DNA of 40,009 bases from positions 1 to 40,009 of the IMG/VR virus record IMGVR_UViG_3300027782_000160, one strand, 5' to 3'. Made by a program: the position numbers and the translations under genes. The notes below the pieces were generated by a model that did not search any database, was not told where the DNA came from, and saw nothing but the letters and a program-made list of their open reading frames with translations. Positions 28,231 to 36,150 of this stretch are shown here, piece by piece; positions within the stretch are counted from its first letter, which is position 1; every line of letters begins with the position of its first letter. The DNA comes from a virus.

Positions 28231-28437
28231 TTAGTAGTTATATCCTGCTTTTCTGTCAGTTTCTATAATGAGCTTCAATACTTTTTTTACTTCTTTAAGC
28301 ATTTCTGTTTTAGATCCGTAGAATCTAAAATCTCCAAAGTCATGGGCAACATCCCAAGGATCATTGGGTGAGGATTTTTCTGCTTCAACATGAACACCGT
28401 CTGGTGTATCAAAAGTTATTTTCTTAATCATTGTCAT
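28231..28437 (-). CDS. Hypothetical small protein
   Basis: 68 residues. I-T-F-D-T-P-D-G-V-H-V-E-A-E, then F-G-D-F-R-F-Y-G-S-K-T-E-M-L-K-E-V: two strands and a helix. No family was recognised. AAGGAG lies 8 nt before ATG. It leads a group of three minus-strand genes. Confidence 0.65.
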   Translation of the reverse strand: MTMIKKITFDTPDGVHVEAEKSSPNDPWDVAHDFGDFRFYGSKTEMLKEVKKVLKLIIETDRKAGYNY

Positions 28438-28496
28438 ACTAAACTCCTTTAAGTTTCTGTGTTGCCTACAAAATTATCTTAGATGTAATTTGCATT

Positions 28497-28727
28497 TCAA
28501 CTTTCTCTAATATCCTTTTCTATTTTTTCTGTAGTTAAACGCTCTGCCCATGTGGTATCACTATCAAGTCTATTATTAGATTTACGAGCAATGATTTCAG
28601 TTCCGTCTTTGTGACTCACATATATAAACAAATGTCCATTTTCATCGCTAACCATTGATACAGTCCAATCAGCAAGAGGTACAACACTTTGTTCGTATTT
28701 CTTATTTCTCTTCTTTCTCTTAATCAT
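28497..28727 (-). CDS. Hypothetical small basic protein
   Basis: 76 residues from ATG at 28727 (AAGGAG 8 nt upstream); a longer frame to 28778 would extend past the ribosome site. Very basic start (M-I-K-R-K-K-R-N-K-K), then strand-rich (H-L-F-I-Y-V-S-H-K-D-G) and an acidic helical end. Nucleic-acid binding is possible but unsupported. Confidence 0.6.
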   Translation of the reverse strand: MIKRKKRNKKYEQSVVPLADWTVSMVSDENGHLFIYVSHKDGTEIIARKSNNRLDSDTTWAERLTTEKIEKDIRES

Positions 28728-28799
28728 TTCTATTCTCCTTAAATAAGTAATTGTTTTCGACACATGATTATTATACATGATAAAAAGTGTATGTCAAGA

Positions 28800-29144
28800 T
28801 TAAATTTTATATTTATCAATTGAATTTAAATAAGCAAGGGCTTCAGCACCAGTTAGAAACTCACCATTTGAATTTTTTTGCATTACAATTGCACATTTAA
28901 GATCATCCACTAATGTATGAGCATCAAATTTGCGTGGGAAGGTATTGGGATCAGTCCAAACCATTTCTCCTTTATCTTCGTCAAATTTTGCTATCAAATT
29001 AGGTGCTGGCTGAGGTAATTGTTTAGTTTCTGTTAGTCCGAAAATAAGAATAACTTTTTCAATCCAATTACTATCATTTCCAAAAGATATTTCTATATCT
29101 TGTGGATATTTTTTTAGCTGTTCTATAAATTCTGCTATTGTCAT
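28800..29144 (-). CDS. Phage-type hypothetical protein (EFIEQLKKYPQD N-terminus)
   Basis: 114 residues. M-T-I-A-E-F-I-E-Q-L-K-K-Y-P-Q-D-x-E is a common opening of small phage and bacterial proteins of unknown role (T-V-x-E-L-I-x-x-L-x-x-Y-P-x-D). The C-terminus has G-A-E-A-L-A-Y-L-N. GGAGAA lies 8 nt before ATG. It is next to an HNH gene. Confidence 0.65.
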   Translation of the reverse strand: MTIAEFIEQLKKYPQDIEISFGNDSNWIEKVILIFGLTETKQLPQPAPNLIAKFDEDKGEMVWTDPNTFPRKFDAHTLVDDLKCAIVMQKNSNGEFLTGAEALAYLNSIDKYKI

Positions 29145-29170
29145 TTCTATTCTCCTGTTGTTTCAGTTCA

Positions 29171-29452
29171 TCATTCTGCGTGGTATTGCCAAAGTACAGC
29201 GTTGCAATGACAATGTACTGCACCAATGGTCATTCCTGTGTCGTGACAATGGTGCAAATGCACAGGCCACTTAAAGAAATTTGGAGGAAACAATTCAATG
29301 TTTATTTGTTTTTCCATTATTTCGCAAGCAGCAACTTTATCAAGTGGTTCTCCGCAATGACTACATTTACCTTTTTGCAAAATGATATATTCTTCACGAA
29401 CCAATTTAATCTCTTTTGGTAATAGTTTTTCATAGTTGGTTGGAAGTTTCAT
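29171..29452 (-). CDS. HNH endonuclease-like protein
   Basis: 93 residues. C30-S-H-C33 and a second Cys/His group (H80-C-H-C83) could bind zinc, with H-L-H-H-C-H-D-T-G-M-T-I-G-A-V-H as the core histidine segment of the HNH or beta-beta-alpha-metal fold, followed by C-N-A-V-L-W-Q-Y-H. The order resembles endonuclease VII-type and free-standing HNH proteins of phages. It may be a small homing or repair nuclease. It lacks a large DNA-recognition domain. Confidence 0.7.
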   Translation of the reverse strand: MKLPTNYEKLLPKEIKLVREEYIILQKGKCSHCGEPLDKVAACEIMEKQINIELFPPNFFKWPVHLHHCHDTGMTIGAVHCHCNAVLWQYHAE

Positions 29453-29549
29453 ATCAATTTTCTTTGTTTATTAGTAATAATTTTTCAGAATATGATTATT
29501 ATCATGATTAAAAATTGATGTCAAGATTAATTATTAGTTTAAAATGGGA

Positions 29550-30527
29550 TCAATCTGTAATAATTGAGCCTTTGATTCTTTCAAGACTTTTGTAGAAAAT
29601 GCTTTCAATTTTTTTAAATAGGGTTTCAATATGAAGGAGAGTATTTTCTGGAGTTTCTTTTATGTAAGAAGCAATCTTATTTATATTTTCTTGATTAGGG
29701 ATAGGAATTTCTAATCCATTTATTAAGTAATAGACAAATAATTCATGTGCTAGTTCTTGTGGATCTTGTACTCTGGACATTTTGCCACCAATCTTAGTAT
29801 TCCTTATAGATCGGAAGTTAAATAGCAATGATAATATGTCATAGGAAGAATGAAGGTTTGGATTTTTTAAAATATCAGAGATATAGTTATCTGTTGTTTT
29901 AGGGGGATTTTTTAATTTTATCAAGAATCTTTCAATTTCATTAGGAACATAAGTAAGATAGCTAGTAAGAGCGTGTGCCATAGAGTGAAGGATCATCCAA
30001 GGAGTTAAAATATCACCAGTAGTTCCTTGTTTGATAAAAATGATATGATTTTGTGGTATATTCATTTTATTGAAAAGGTAATTTTCAAGTTCTTTTTCTC
30101 TATAATCTGCTGTAAATTTCTCACAAACTTGTTGCGTTGCGTTATCTTTGTATTTAATATATTTTACAAATTTGCCTATGAAAATATGGAAATCAAAATC
30201 TTTAACTTTGGAGAGCATTCTATTTAGACTTGTTACGATACCTTTGTTTGTTTCGGAAGAATACATTTTATCAATATATTCAGTATCTTTATCTATAAAG
30301 CCACCGTTATCCAATATAAAATTAGATTTTATAATAGTGTGACGAATAGGACTAAATGGGTAGGAGCATATTTCTTCAGAGTCATTATTTTGTTGAATAG
30401 CAAGCATTTTATCTTCTTGAGAAGAATCTTTGTTAAGTTTACCTATTTTTATTGAGTCTAAGTAATTTTTATTATATTTTCCCTGTGAAGAAAGTATTTC
30501 ATTTAATAACCATTGTTTAAAGTTCAT
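29550..30527 (-). CDS. Tagged protein with HSMAH motif, predicted capsid cargo
   Basis: 325 residues. Tag M-N-F-K-Q-W-L-L-N-E with cleavage-type L8-N9-E10. Residues 176-190 (P-W-M-I-L-H-S-M-A-H-A-L-T-S-Y) hold H181 and H185 spaced like HExxH, but the catalytic Glu is Ser, so it may be an inactive or different metal site. A later Q-E-L-A-H-E-L-F-V-Y-Y could provide further ligands. ATG overlaps the TGA of the ParB-like gene (ATGA), and 24 bases of the tag coding sequence match that gene's internal tag. Confidence 0.6.
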   Translation of the reverse strand: MNFKQWLLNEILSSQGKYNKNYLDSIKIGKLNKDSSQEDKMLAIQQNNDSEEICSYPFSPIRHTIIKSNFILDNGGFIDKDTEYIDKMYSSETNKGIVTSLNRMLSKVKDFDFHIFIGKFVKYIKYKDNATQQVCEKFTADYREKELENYLFNKMNIPQNHIIFIKQGTTGDILTPWMILHSMAHALTSYLTYVPNEIERFLIKLKNPPKTTDNYISDILKNPNLHSSYDILSLLFNFRSIRNTKIGGKMSRVQDPQELAHELFVYYLINGLEIPIPNQENINKIASYIKETPENTLLHIETLFKKIESIFYKSLERIKGSIITD

Positions 30528-31969
30528 TCTATACCTATATAAACTTGTGGGTATACAAATCCTTTTGGATATTTTTCAAATAATTGAATAGTTCTATGCC
30601 AGCCATCTAGCAATTCATATTTAGTACCATTTTTAATTAATATAATTGGTTCTTTAGGAATTTCTTTTGCAATTAATTCTTTTTGTTTATCATGTCTTTG
30701 TTTATCGTTAGGAACTCCATATGGGTTTTCTGTTCCACCTTTTCTAATTTTAATTTTTTGAATAGTTGAAGCATCAAATATTTCGTAGTTTATGTGAAAA
30801 TTTGTTTTAAGTTCCCATCTATAACCTTCATACATTTTTATAAATTCTTCTATTTCCTCTGGTTTAGAATTTTTAATATTTTTATAAAATAAATCAAACA
30901 AGACATATTCAGGAACATGTGGTAATTTTTCTTTAAGGTATTGTATAAGTCCTTGTCTTACTTCATTTAATAACCATTGTTTAAAAGAAAAACTTTCGCT
31001 TGTGTATAGCAATTGGTGTCTTTGTGTAGTTGAAAGTCCTTCTGGAGTAGAAGCCTGTGGAATGAAATGATTTGATTTACCTTGACTTATTGTAGGTGTT
31101 ACATTTAATTTTTTATCTCTTAATTGTTCAATAGTATATTCACTACCTTTATTGGTTTTATATGAATGAATTCCTATATTTTGCTCATCTTCTCTGCTTA
31201 TGTCTTCTCTGTTAATTTCCATAATTTTTTCTGCTGCATCTACAATCTGATTTGCAGTATCTTGATTGAGTTCCCACACTTCAAAAAAAGTTCCTCTAAT
31301 AATAATAAATCCTAAAGATTTACACCCATATTTCCTAGAATCTCCATGTAATGCTTGCATGGCTTCTGTTAACTTTGGATTAGAAACTAATTGCGGATTA
31401 ATATCTTTAATAGCATTATAAAGGTTGCCAATATTAGTAATTTCTTTTTCTCCAATATTATCATCTTCAATATAATCTGGAAGATTTTTAATTTTAAATT
31501 TATATCTCTTTAATTCCTCTAATTTTTCTTCTAATTCTTCATCTATTTCTTCTGGTTTTTTTGATTCAATTTGTTTAATTAATTTTTCTGCAATACTTAC
31601 TAATTCTTCTCTGTGATTTAAAAAAATTGCTGCTTGTATCGTTTCTTCATGAGTTTTTACATCTGCTTCTGTTAATTTTCCGTGATCATAAATCCATTCA
31701 CCTTTTAAAAGATCTACTTCTTCCTTGTCTTCAAATGGTGGCTCAATTATTTCAAGTTGTTCTTTCCACCAATTTAATTCTGCTTCAACATTATTTACTT
31801 TAGTTTGTTCTAAAAGAGATTTGATCCATATCATAGATTGTTCAATTTTAAATTTTTCTATTTCTTCCCATCCCAACCCATCTAAATTATTTATTATGTT
31901 GTGAAATGCTATAATAAAATCTTTTGGTATTTCTTTATTTATAAATTTGATAACTGCGTCTTTGTCCAT
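30524..31969 (-). CDS. ParB-like domain fused to unknown domain, with internal tag
   Basis: 481 residues. Residues 1-320 are charged and helical with an acidic coiled coil near 120-170 and a globular region at about 180-300. F-K-Q-W-L-L-N-E occurs at 329-336 inside the chain. The last 31 residues, Y-E-L-L-D-G-W-H-R-T-I-Q-L-F-E, match the ParB/Srx-type nucleotide-binding loop (G-x-H-R), after P-I-I-L-I-K-N-G-T-K. The protein thus looks like two genes joined; cleavage at E336 would separate the domains. Upstream and in frame lies a 16-codon tag ending in TAA. Confidence 0.65.
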   Translation of the reverse strand: MDKDAVIKFINKEIPKDFIIAFHNIINNLDGLGWEEIEKFKIEQSMIWIKSLLEQTKVNNVEAELNWWKEQLEIIEPPFEDKEEVDLLKGEWIYDHGKLTEADVKTHEETIQAAIFLNHREELVSIAEKLIKQIESKKPEEIDEELEEKLEELKRYKFKIKNLPDYIEDDNIGEKEITNIGNLYNAIKDINPQLVSNPKLTEAMQALHGDSRKYGCKSLGFIIIRGTFFEVWELNQDTANQIVDAAEKIMEINREDISREDEQNIGIHSYKTNKGSEYTIEQLRDKKLNVTPTISQGKSNHFIPQASTPEGLSTTQRHQLLYTSESFSFKQWLLNEVRQGLIQYLKEKLPHVPEYVLFDLFYKNIKNSKPEEIEEFIKMYEGYRWELKTNFHINYEIFDASTIQKIKIRKGGTENPYGVPNDKQRHDKQKELIAKEIPKEPIILIKNGTKYELLDGWHRTIQLFEKYPKGFVYPQVYIGIE

Positions 31970-31978
31970 ATTATTTTC

Positions 31979-32029
31979 TTATATTTTTCTGGAATGGTTT
32001 TTATTTTCTAACCATTGTTTAAAATTCAT
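31979..32029 (-). pseudogene. Stranded 16-codon tag ORF before the ParB-like gene
   Basis: ATG at 32029 reads M-N-F-K-Q-W-L-E-N-K-N-H-S-R-K-I then TAA, and the same frame continues after three codons into the ATG of the next gene. It is the packaging tag cut off by an in-frame stop. The late box AATAAATA lies 4 nt upstream. It could be a decayed tag, a readthrough product, or a sequencing error. Confidence 0.6.
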
Positions 32030-32033
32030 ATTG

Positions 32034-32041
32034 TATTTATT
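32034..32041 (-). promoter_or_regulatory. Late-promoter-like box AATAAATA, 4 nt from ATG
   Basis: AATAAATA, then CAAT, then ATGAATTTTAAACAATGG. Same box-to-ATG spacing as at 9401, 10428 and 33535. Confidence 0.45.
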
Positions 32042-32050
32042 GCTTAAAAA

Positions 32051-32953
32051 TTAAATTTTTGGTATTTTACAGATGTATTCAATAAAATTTTCATAAGTAT
32101 GAATTTTTAATTTTGGCCAAAAATCTGTATTTAAAAATATATTATCAACTGGTTCTTTGCCTACATATTTAGAATTAAATCTAGTTTTTATAACATGACA
32201 TGGTTTGTTACACAAAGACATAAATGTTTTAATCCAAGTGTCAGTAGAAACAATATCGTCACAAGAAATAATAGTTTGTAAAAAAATGTTAAAATCAATT
32301 TGCTGACTTACACCTTTATGATTGATAAGTTCTGAATCAGTTAGCCAATAGCAATTTTCATCAGGATAAATTTTATAAATATCAAAATCTTTTTTGTTAC
32401 TTGCCGTAATTACTTCGTAACCTTTTTCCAAGTATATTTTTACAATTAAATTATATTCTTCAATGCTTAAATGTCTTTTTCTATGTTCACACTTTTGTGA
32501 TCCAGAAGGACAAATCACTACATACTTTTTATCTCTTTTTTTAATTCCTATTAAATTAAGCCAGTCTGTTTCAGTTACCAATCTATTCTTATATTTATCA
32601 ATATTTATCCAATCATTCCAATCAAAGTTATCAGGTAGATGTGCAGATAAATTAAAATTAGGATGAGTAATTACTTTGTTGTATAAATTTTTAATAAATT
32701 CATGTCCTTTTACATGTTTATAAAAGATATATTTTAAATTAAAGTAATCTAAAAACTTTTGAGAAAACTGACTTGATTCATCGTTTGCTATACAAACTAT
32801 ATGTACTTTTTCATTATTGTGACAAACAGCAAGAAGTAACAATAAATCACCTACACCACCAAGTGTTAAATAAACATTTTTGTCACCATTTATAAATTCA
32901 TTTAACTTTGAAAAATAAACATCAGACATTGGATCTATTGGAGTAAGGTTCAT
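32051..32953 (-). CDS. Glycosyltransferase family 9-like protein
   Basis: 300 residues. N-terminal L-T-L-G-G-V-G-D-L-L-L-L-L (30-41) resembles the G-G-x-G-D loop of heptosyltransferase-like GT-B enzymes. C-P-S-G-S-Q and D-D-I-V-S-T-D-T-W-I-K-T-F are like the donor-binding second domain (D-x-x-x-x-x-D-T). It probably adds a sugar to a surface glycan or another acceptor. It follows the tagged GNAT gene by 16 nt, so is likely cotranscribed. It carries no tag. Confidence 0.6.
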   Translation of the reverse strand: MNLTPIDPMSDVYFSKLNEFINGDKNVYLTLGGVGDLLLLLAVCHNNEKVHIVCIANDESSQFSQKFLDYFNLKYIFYKHVKGHEFIKNLYNKVITHPNFNLSAHLPDNFDWNDWINIDKYKNRLVTETDWLNLIGIKKRDKKYVVICPSGSQKCEHRKRHLSIEEYNLIVKIYLEKGYEVITASNKKDFDIYKIYPDENCYWLTDSELINHKGVSQQIDFNIFLQTIISCDDIVSTDTWIKTFMSLCNKPCHVIKTRFNSKYVGKEPVDNIFLNTDFWPKLKIHTYENFIEYICKIPKI

Positions 32954-32969
32954 TATAAAAAGGTTAAAT

Positions 32970-33530
32970 TTATGGTAATAGATTGAACTTTATTAAATCA
33001 TTTTTATTTAGATAAATTTCTGTATGCCGTTCTCTATTCTTAATAAGTCCAACTGCCACAGATCTGTTTACTTCTATTATTTCCATTGGCCCTAATCTTG
33101 GATGATCGAATTTTTTGCCTAATAGCTGATCTTTTAATGGTCTTAGGTCTGTTCTATTTTGAACAGCTTCAGGTCGATAAGTTTTCCAGAAGTCAAATGC
33201 GTTATCTGATAGTGCTATTTTGGTTGGTGTAAGTTCACCAAATTCTTGTTCTGCTGCTTTAAAGAGAGATGTAGCTATTCCTTGTCTTCTAAATTCTGGA
33301 TCTACAGCTACTTTGTGAACGGATCTTGATCCATCTTCATTTTTATAACCTACTATGAGCCGACCTAGTGTTTTGTTTGTTATAGGAACATATGCTATAA
33401 ATGTATGTTCCTGATCAAATCTTATTTTAAAAACTTCATTACCAAAATTAAAGATACCACCACCGATATCTCTCCATCTTTCATTTAAAAGTTGTTCTTC
33501 AGAAAGTAATAGCCATTCTTTAAAGTTCAT
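32970..33530 (-). CDS. Tagged GNAT acetyltransferase, predicted capsid cargo
   Basis: 186 residues. Tag M-N-F-K-E-W-L-L-L-S-E-E-Q-L-L-N-E offers two cleavage-type sites (L9-S-E11, L15-N-E17). The GNAT core is V-A-V-D-P-E-F-R-R-Q-G-I-A-T-S-L-F with R81-R-Q-G-I-A86 as the acetyl-CoA loop. C-terminal 60 residues are an extra beta-rich part. A packaged acetyltransferase could modify host proteins soon after injection. Late box CATAAATA ends 4 nt before ATG; there is no Shine-Dalgarno site. Confidence 0.75.
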   Translation of the reverse strand: MNFKEWLLLSEEQLLNERWRDIGGGIFNFGNEVFKIRFDQEHTFIAYVPITNKTLGRLIVGYKNEDGSRSVHKVAVDPEFRRQGIATSLFKAAEQEFGELTPTKIALSDNAFDFWKTYRPEAVQNRTDLRPLKDQLLGKKFDHPRLGPMEIIEVNRSVAVGLIKNRERHTEIYLNKNDLIKFNLLP

Positions 33531-33534
33531 AGTT

Positions 33535-33542
33535 TATTTATG
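33535..33542 (-). promoter_or_regulatory. Late promoter box CATAAATA, 4 nt from ATG
   Basis: CATAAATA, AACT, ATG. Same spacing as the plus-strand tagged genes at 9413 and 10440. Confidence 0.55.
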
Positions 33543-33609
33543 TTTTAATTAATTTGTTTTTTAGATATAATTGGTATTAGGATAAAGATTTATGTCTCAT
33601 TTTTATAAT

Positions 33610-33640
33610 GAACTACTAATTTAAATAAAATTAGTAGTTC
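33610..33640. terminator. Perfect 13-bp hairpin between divergent genes
   Basis: GAACTACTAATTT and AAATTAGTAGTTC flank AAATA. It lies between the divergent genes starting at 33530 and 33664. It may be a regulatory hairpin in the 5' region of the methyltransferase gene. Confidence 0.6.
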
Positions 33641-33663
33641 GTCAAGATTCATAGGAAAACATA

Positions 33664-34242
33664 GTGGATTTGGAAAAAAAATATCACGAAAAGTTTGGTA
33701 ATTATACTGGTGTAAAATCATTAGGTTGGGGCAATGAAGAAACGCAAAAGGTAAGGTTTAAGGTATTGATGGAAATAAAAGGATTACAGATCACGGATAG
33801 TGTACTTGATGTTGGTTGTGGTTATGGTGATTTAAGTTATTATTTTGATGATTATCTTGGAATTGATTTAAGAAATTCTGCAATTATTACAGCTAGAAAA
33901 AAGTACGAAGATAAGTGGAAGGGTTTGTTTCAAAGTAATTTCTTGAATCAATCTATATTTGATATTAATGAAAGATATGATTGGTGTTTTGCATCTGGTG
34001 TTTTTGCATTGAAGGATAATTGGGAAGAGATAACAAAGAGTACAATTGAGAAGATGTTTAGCATATGCAAAAAAGGGATTGGCTTCAATTTGCTATCTAA
34101 TTATTGCACTAACAAGGATATTGACATGAAGCATTGTACAGCAGAAGATATTGCATTTTTGATGCATTCTGTTACTAATAACTATGTGATAAGGAATGAT
34201 TACTTATCAAATGATTTAACTGTTTACGCTTATAAAGGTTAA
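33664..34242 (+). CDS. Class I SAM-dependent methyltransferase
   Basis: 192 residues from GTG (AGGAAA 6 nt upstream). Residues 47-58, V-L-D-V-G-C-G-Y-G-D-L-S, are motif I of class I methyltransferases; Y-L-G-I-D-L is motif II and Y-D-W-C-F-A-S-G-V is motif IV. The substrate is unknown. It is followed 3 nt later by a glycosyltransferase gene, so it may methylate a sugar or lipid-linked glycan. Confidence 0.75.
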   Translation: MDLEKKYHEKFGNYTGVKSLGWGNEETQKVRFKVLMEIKGLQITDSVLDVGCGYGDLSYYFDDYLGIDLRNSAIITARKKYEDKWKGLFQSNFLNQSIFDINERYDWCFASGVFALKDNWEEITKSTIEKMFSICKKGIGFNLLSNYCTNKDIDMKHCTAEDIAFLMHSVTNNYVIRNDYLSNDLTVYAYKG

Positions 34243-34245
34243 ACA

Positions 34246-34968
34246 TTGGAAAAGATATCATTTGTCATATTGAATTACAAAAGACCAAAAAACTTAATTG
34301 AACATATTATACCAAGTTTATTGAGAAACACATTAACAGATAAGATAATCATATCTCATGCATTAGAAGAAACTTATTTTGACAATTATTTAAATGATGA
34401 AAGGGTTTTACATTTAAAGCATTTCGAGGAAAATAAAAAAGTTGGTTTATATTGTAGGTTTTTAGCTTTTGAAAAGACAAATACAAATTGCATTGTTTTT
34501 CAAGATGATGATTTTTTGATTAACAATGACTCAATAATTTTCTGTCATGAAAAATGGTTAAATGAAAAAAATTCCATTCATGGTTTTAGAGGAAGGCTTA
34601 TAACAGAAGATTCGTATATTAGACAGGATGCATTATCTGAATGCATACCAATAATTTTAACTCAATTTGCAATGACTTCTAGATTTATTGTAACAAAAGC
34701 AATTGAGATGTCTGATTTAATAAAACCTTATGTTCAAGAATGCAATCCAATATGGAATGGAGAAGATATTTTCTTAAGTATTGTTTCAATTTTGCAAACA
34801 AAAAAGTTTAACAAAAGATATGATTTAAGATTCAAAGAGATTTCAGTAGAAAATGCTATTTGGCAAAGAAAAGGACATTATGAGCATAGGACAAGTTTGG
34901 TTAAAAAATTATTTGAACTTTTTCCAAATCTGAAAGAAATATTTGAATTAAATAATTTTAACAATTAA
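34246..34968 (+). CDS. GT-A fold glycosyltransferase
   Basis: 240 residues from a TTG start (AAAGG 7 nt upstream). N-terminal S-F-V-I-L-N-Y-K-R-P-K-N-L fits GT-A glycosyltransferases, and V-F-Q-D-D-D-F is the metal-binding D-x-D region. W-N-G-E-D-I-F-L-S is the expected acceptor-side acidic motif (E-D). Coupled with the upstream methyltransferase. The substrate is unknown. Confidence 0.75.
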   Translation: MEKISFVILNYKRPKNLIEHIIPSLLRNTLTDKIIISHALEETYFDNYLNDERVLHLKHFEENKKVGLYCRFLAFEKTNTNCIVFQDDDFLINNDSIIFCHEKWLNEKNSIHGFRGRLITEDSYIRQDALSECIPIILTQFAMTSRFIVTKAIEMSDLIKPYVQECNPIWNGEDIFLSIVSILQTKKFNKRYDLRFKEISVENAIWQRKGHYEHRTSLVKKLFELFPNLKEIFELNNFNN

Positions 34969-34970
34969 AT

Positions 34971-35720
34971 TTATGGAATTATTTCTTTTAGTTCAACTGA
35001 ATCATTAAAGTTAACTATTACATTTGCTTTTCCCCATCCATTTTCTTTATTTGCAACCAATTTGTTATTTTTAATATTTTCATAAGACTTCCAATAATTA
35101 TTTTGGTTGCATTGTTCCCAATCAGAACAACCAGTAAATTTTATTTTTTCTTCTACGGAATTAAAAATGAATTTGTTTGTCAATGGTTTTTCTATTTTTT
35201 TTATATTCATAGCGTTTGCTCTTTTAATCAAGTCATTATCTTGAAATGCGATTGGCAATAGGGATTCATCATAGCCTCCTAGTTTATAAAAATTATTTTT
35301 AGAAATGGCTATTTTACCAAAAGTTCCATTCCAAGCAACTTTTGACCACAAATGAATTATTACATTTTTATCTTCAAGGTTTAAAATTGTGTTTCTAACT
35401 TCTTCATTGTAGTTATCACAATCTAGATTAACTAAAAATTCACCATTTCCAAATCTATGTGCGATATTTTTAGCTTTTGGTGAATGATATTTTTCAACAT
35501 TTAAAACTTCTACATACTTTAGTTTATTTTCTTTTATTTTTGTTTGGCACAATGTGCTTGCTTGAATATATTTATTTAAATCATCTTTACTTCCATAGTT
35601 AACAAGTATCATTTCCTCATCGTCTTTTAAATTTTCTAAATTTTCTGGCAAGGTTAAAGCCAATTGCCATAATCTATTAGAACAATTTGTACAATAAGAA
35701 ACTAGCAGCGACATTTCCAA
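34971..35720 (-). CDS. GT-A (family 2/27-like) glycosyltransferase
   Basis: 249 residues. V-N-L-D-C-D-N-Y gives the D-x-D motif. G-T-F-G-K-I-A-I-S-K-N-N-F-Y-K-L-G-G-Y-D-E, then F-Q-D-N-D-L-I-K-R-A matches the C-terminal substrate motifs of the family (G-G-F-D-E and x-x-E/Q-D-x-D). The N-terminus overlaps the upstream gene's end by 19 nt, so the two are translationally coupled. It probably builds the same glycan as the other transferases here. Confidence 0.7.
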   Translation of the reverse strand: MEMSLLVSYCTNCSNRLWQLALTLPENLENLKDDEEMILVNYGSKDDLNKYIQASTLCQTKIKENKLKYVEVLNVEKYHSPKAKNIAHRFGNGEFLVNLDCDNYNEEVRNTILNLEDKNVIIHLWSKVAWNGTFGKIAISKNNFYKLGGYDESLLPIAFQDNDLIKRANAMNIKKIEKPLTNKFIFNSVEEKIKFTGCSDWEQCNQNNYWKSYENIKNNKLVANKENGWGKANVIVNFNDSVELKEIIP

Positions 35721-36025
35721 ACTCTTAAAGCTGCTCTTTGTTTGCTTTCGGGATCATTTCTACTTTTAGCTGTTCCCGCTTTGCACATTCTAGCACAGAA
35801 TGATTTTCTTCTTGCTTGTGTTTTTTCGGACATTTTATCAACTCCACCTTTTCTTTCGGCTTCCCTTTTAGTTTCAATTCCTGCGTGGATGTTTAATTCT
35901 CTTGCATAAGATGGTTTGAGTCCACCTTCTGGATGGTTTTTTTGTTTGTTGAAATTTTTGAATGGTTTTTTAATTTCATTCAACATTTCGGGATCACGAT
36001 TATTTAGCCATTCTGTAAAGTTCAT
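35702..36025 (-). CDS. Tagged basic Cys protein (DUF6321-like), predicted capsid cargo
   Basis: 107 residues. Tag M-N-F-T-E-W-L-N-N-R-D-P-E-M-L-N-E with cleavage-type L15-N16-E17. Next H-P-E-G-G-L-K-P-S-Y and a very basic C-terminus R-R-K-S-F-C-A-R-M-C-K-A, then A-L-R-V-W-K-C. The pattern (PEGGL, then RRxSFxARM, then LxxWxC) resembles a domain seen in cyanophages and other large phages (DUF6321-like, by memory only). High positive charge fits DNA contact in the head. No Shine-Dalgarno site is visible. Confidence 0.65.
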   Translation of the reverse strand: MNFTEWLNNRDPEMLNEIKKPFKNFNKQKNHPEGGLKPSYARELNIHAGIETKREAERKGGVDKMSEKTQARRKSFCARMCKAGTAKSRNDPESKQRAALRVWKCRC

Positions 36026-36072
36026 AAAATATATATTGACTTAAATTGATTTATTTTGTTAAATTGATTTAT

Positions 36073-36142
36073 CGCATTGGGATGAAGAATTACTATTAGG
36101 TGGGAATTCTGAAGAAGCAATGTGTTGTTGCTGCCCAATGCG
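36073..36142. ncRNA. Three-way-junction RNA candidate
   Basis: A perfect 9-bp closing stem CGCATTGGG/CCCAATGCG encloses two hairpins: AGAATT/AATTCT and AGCAA/TTGCT. It fills most of the gap between the tagged genes at 35702 and 36151. The plus-strand order recalls a hammerhead ribozyme (GATGA before stem II, GAA after it), but two invariant core bases are missing. Confidence 0.4.
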
Positions 36143-36150
36143 TTTAAAAA

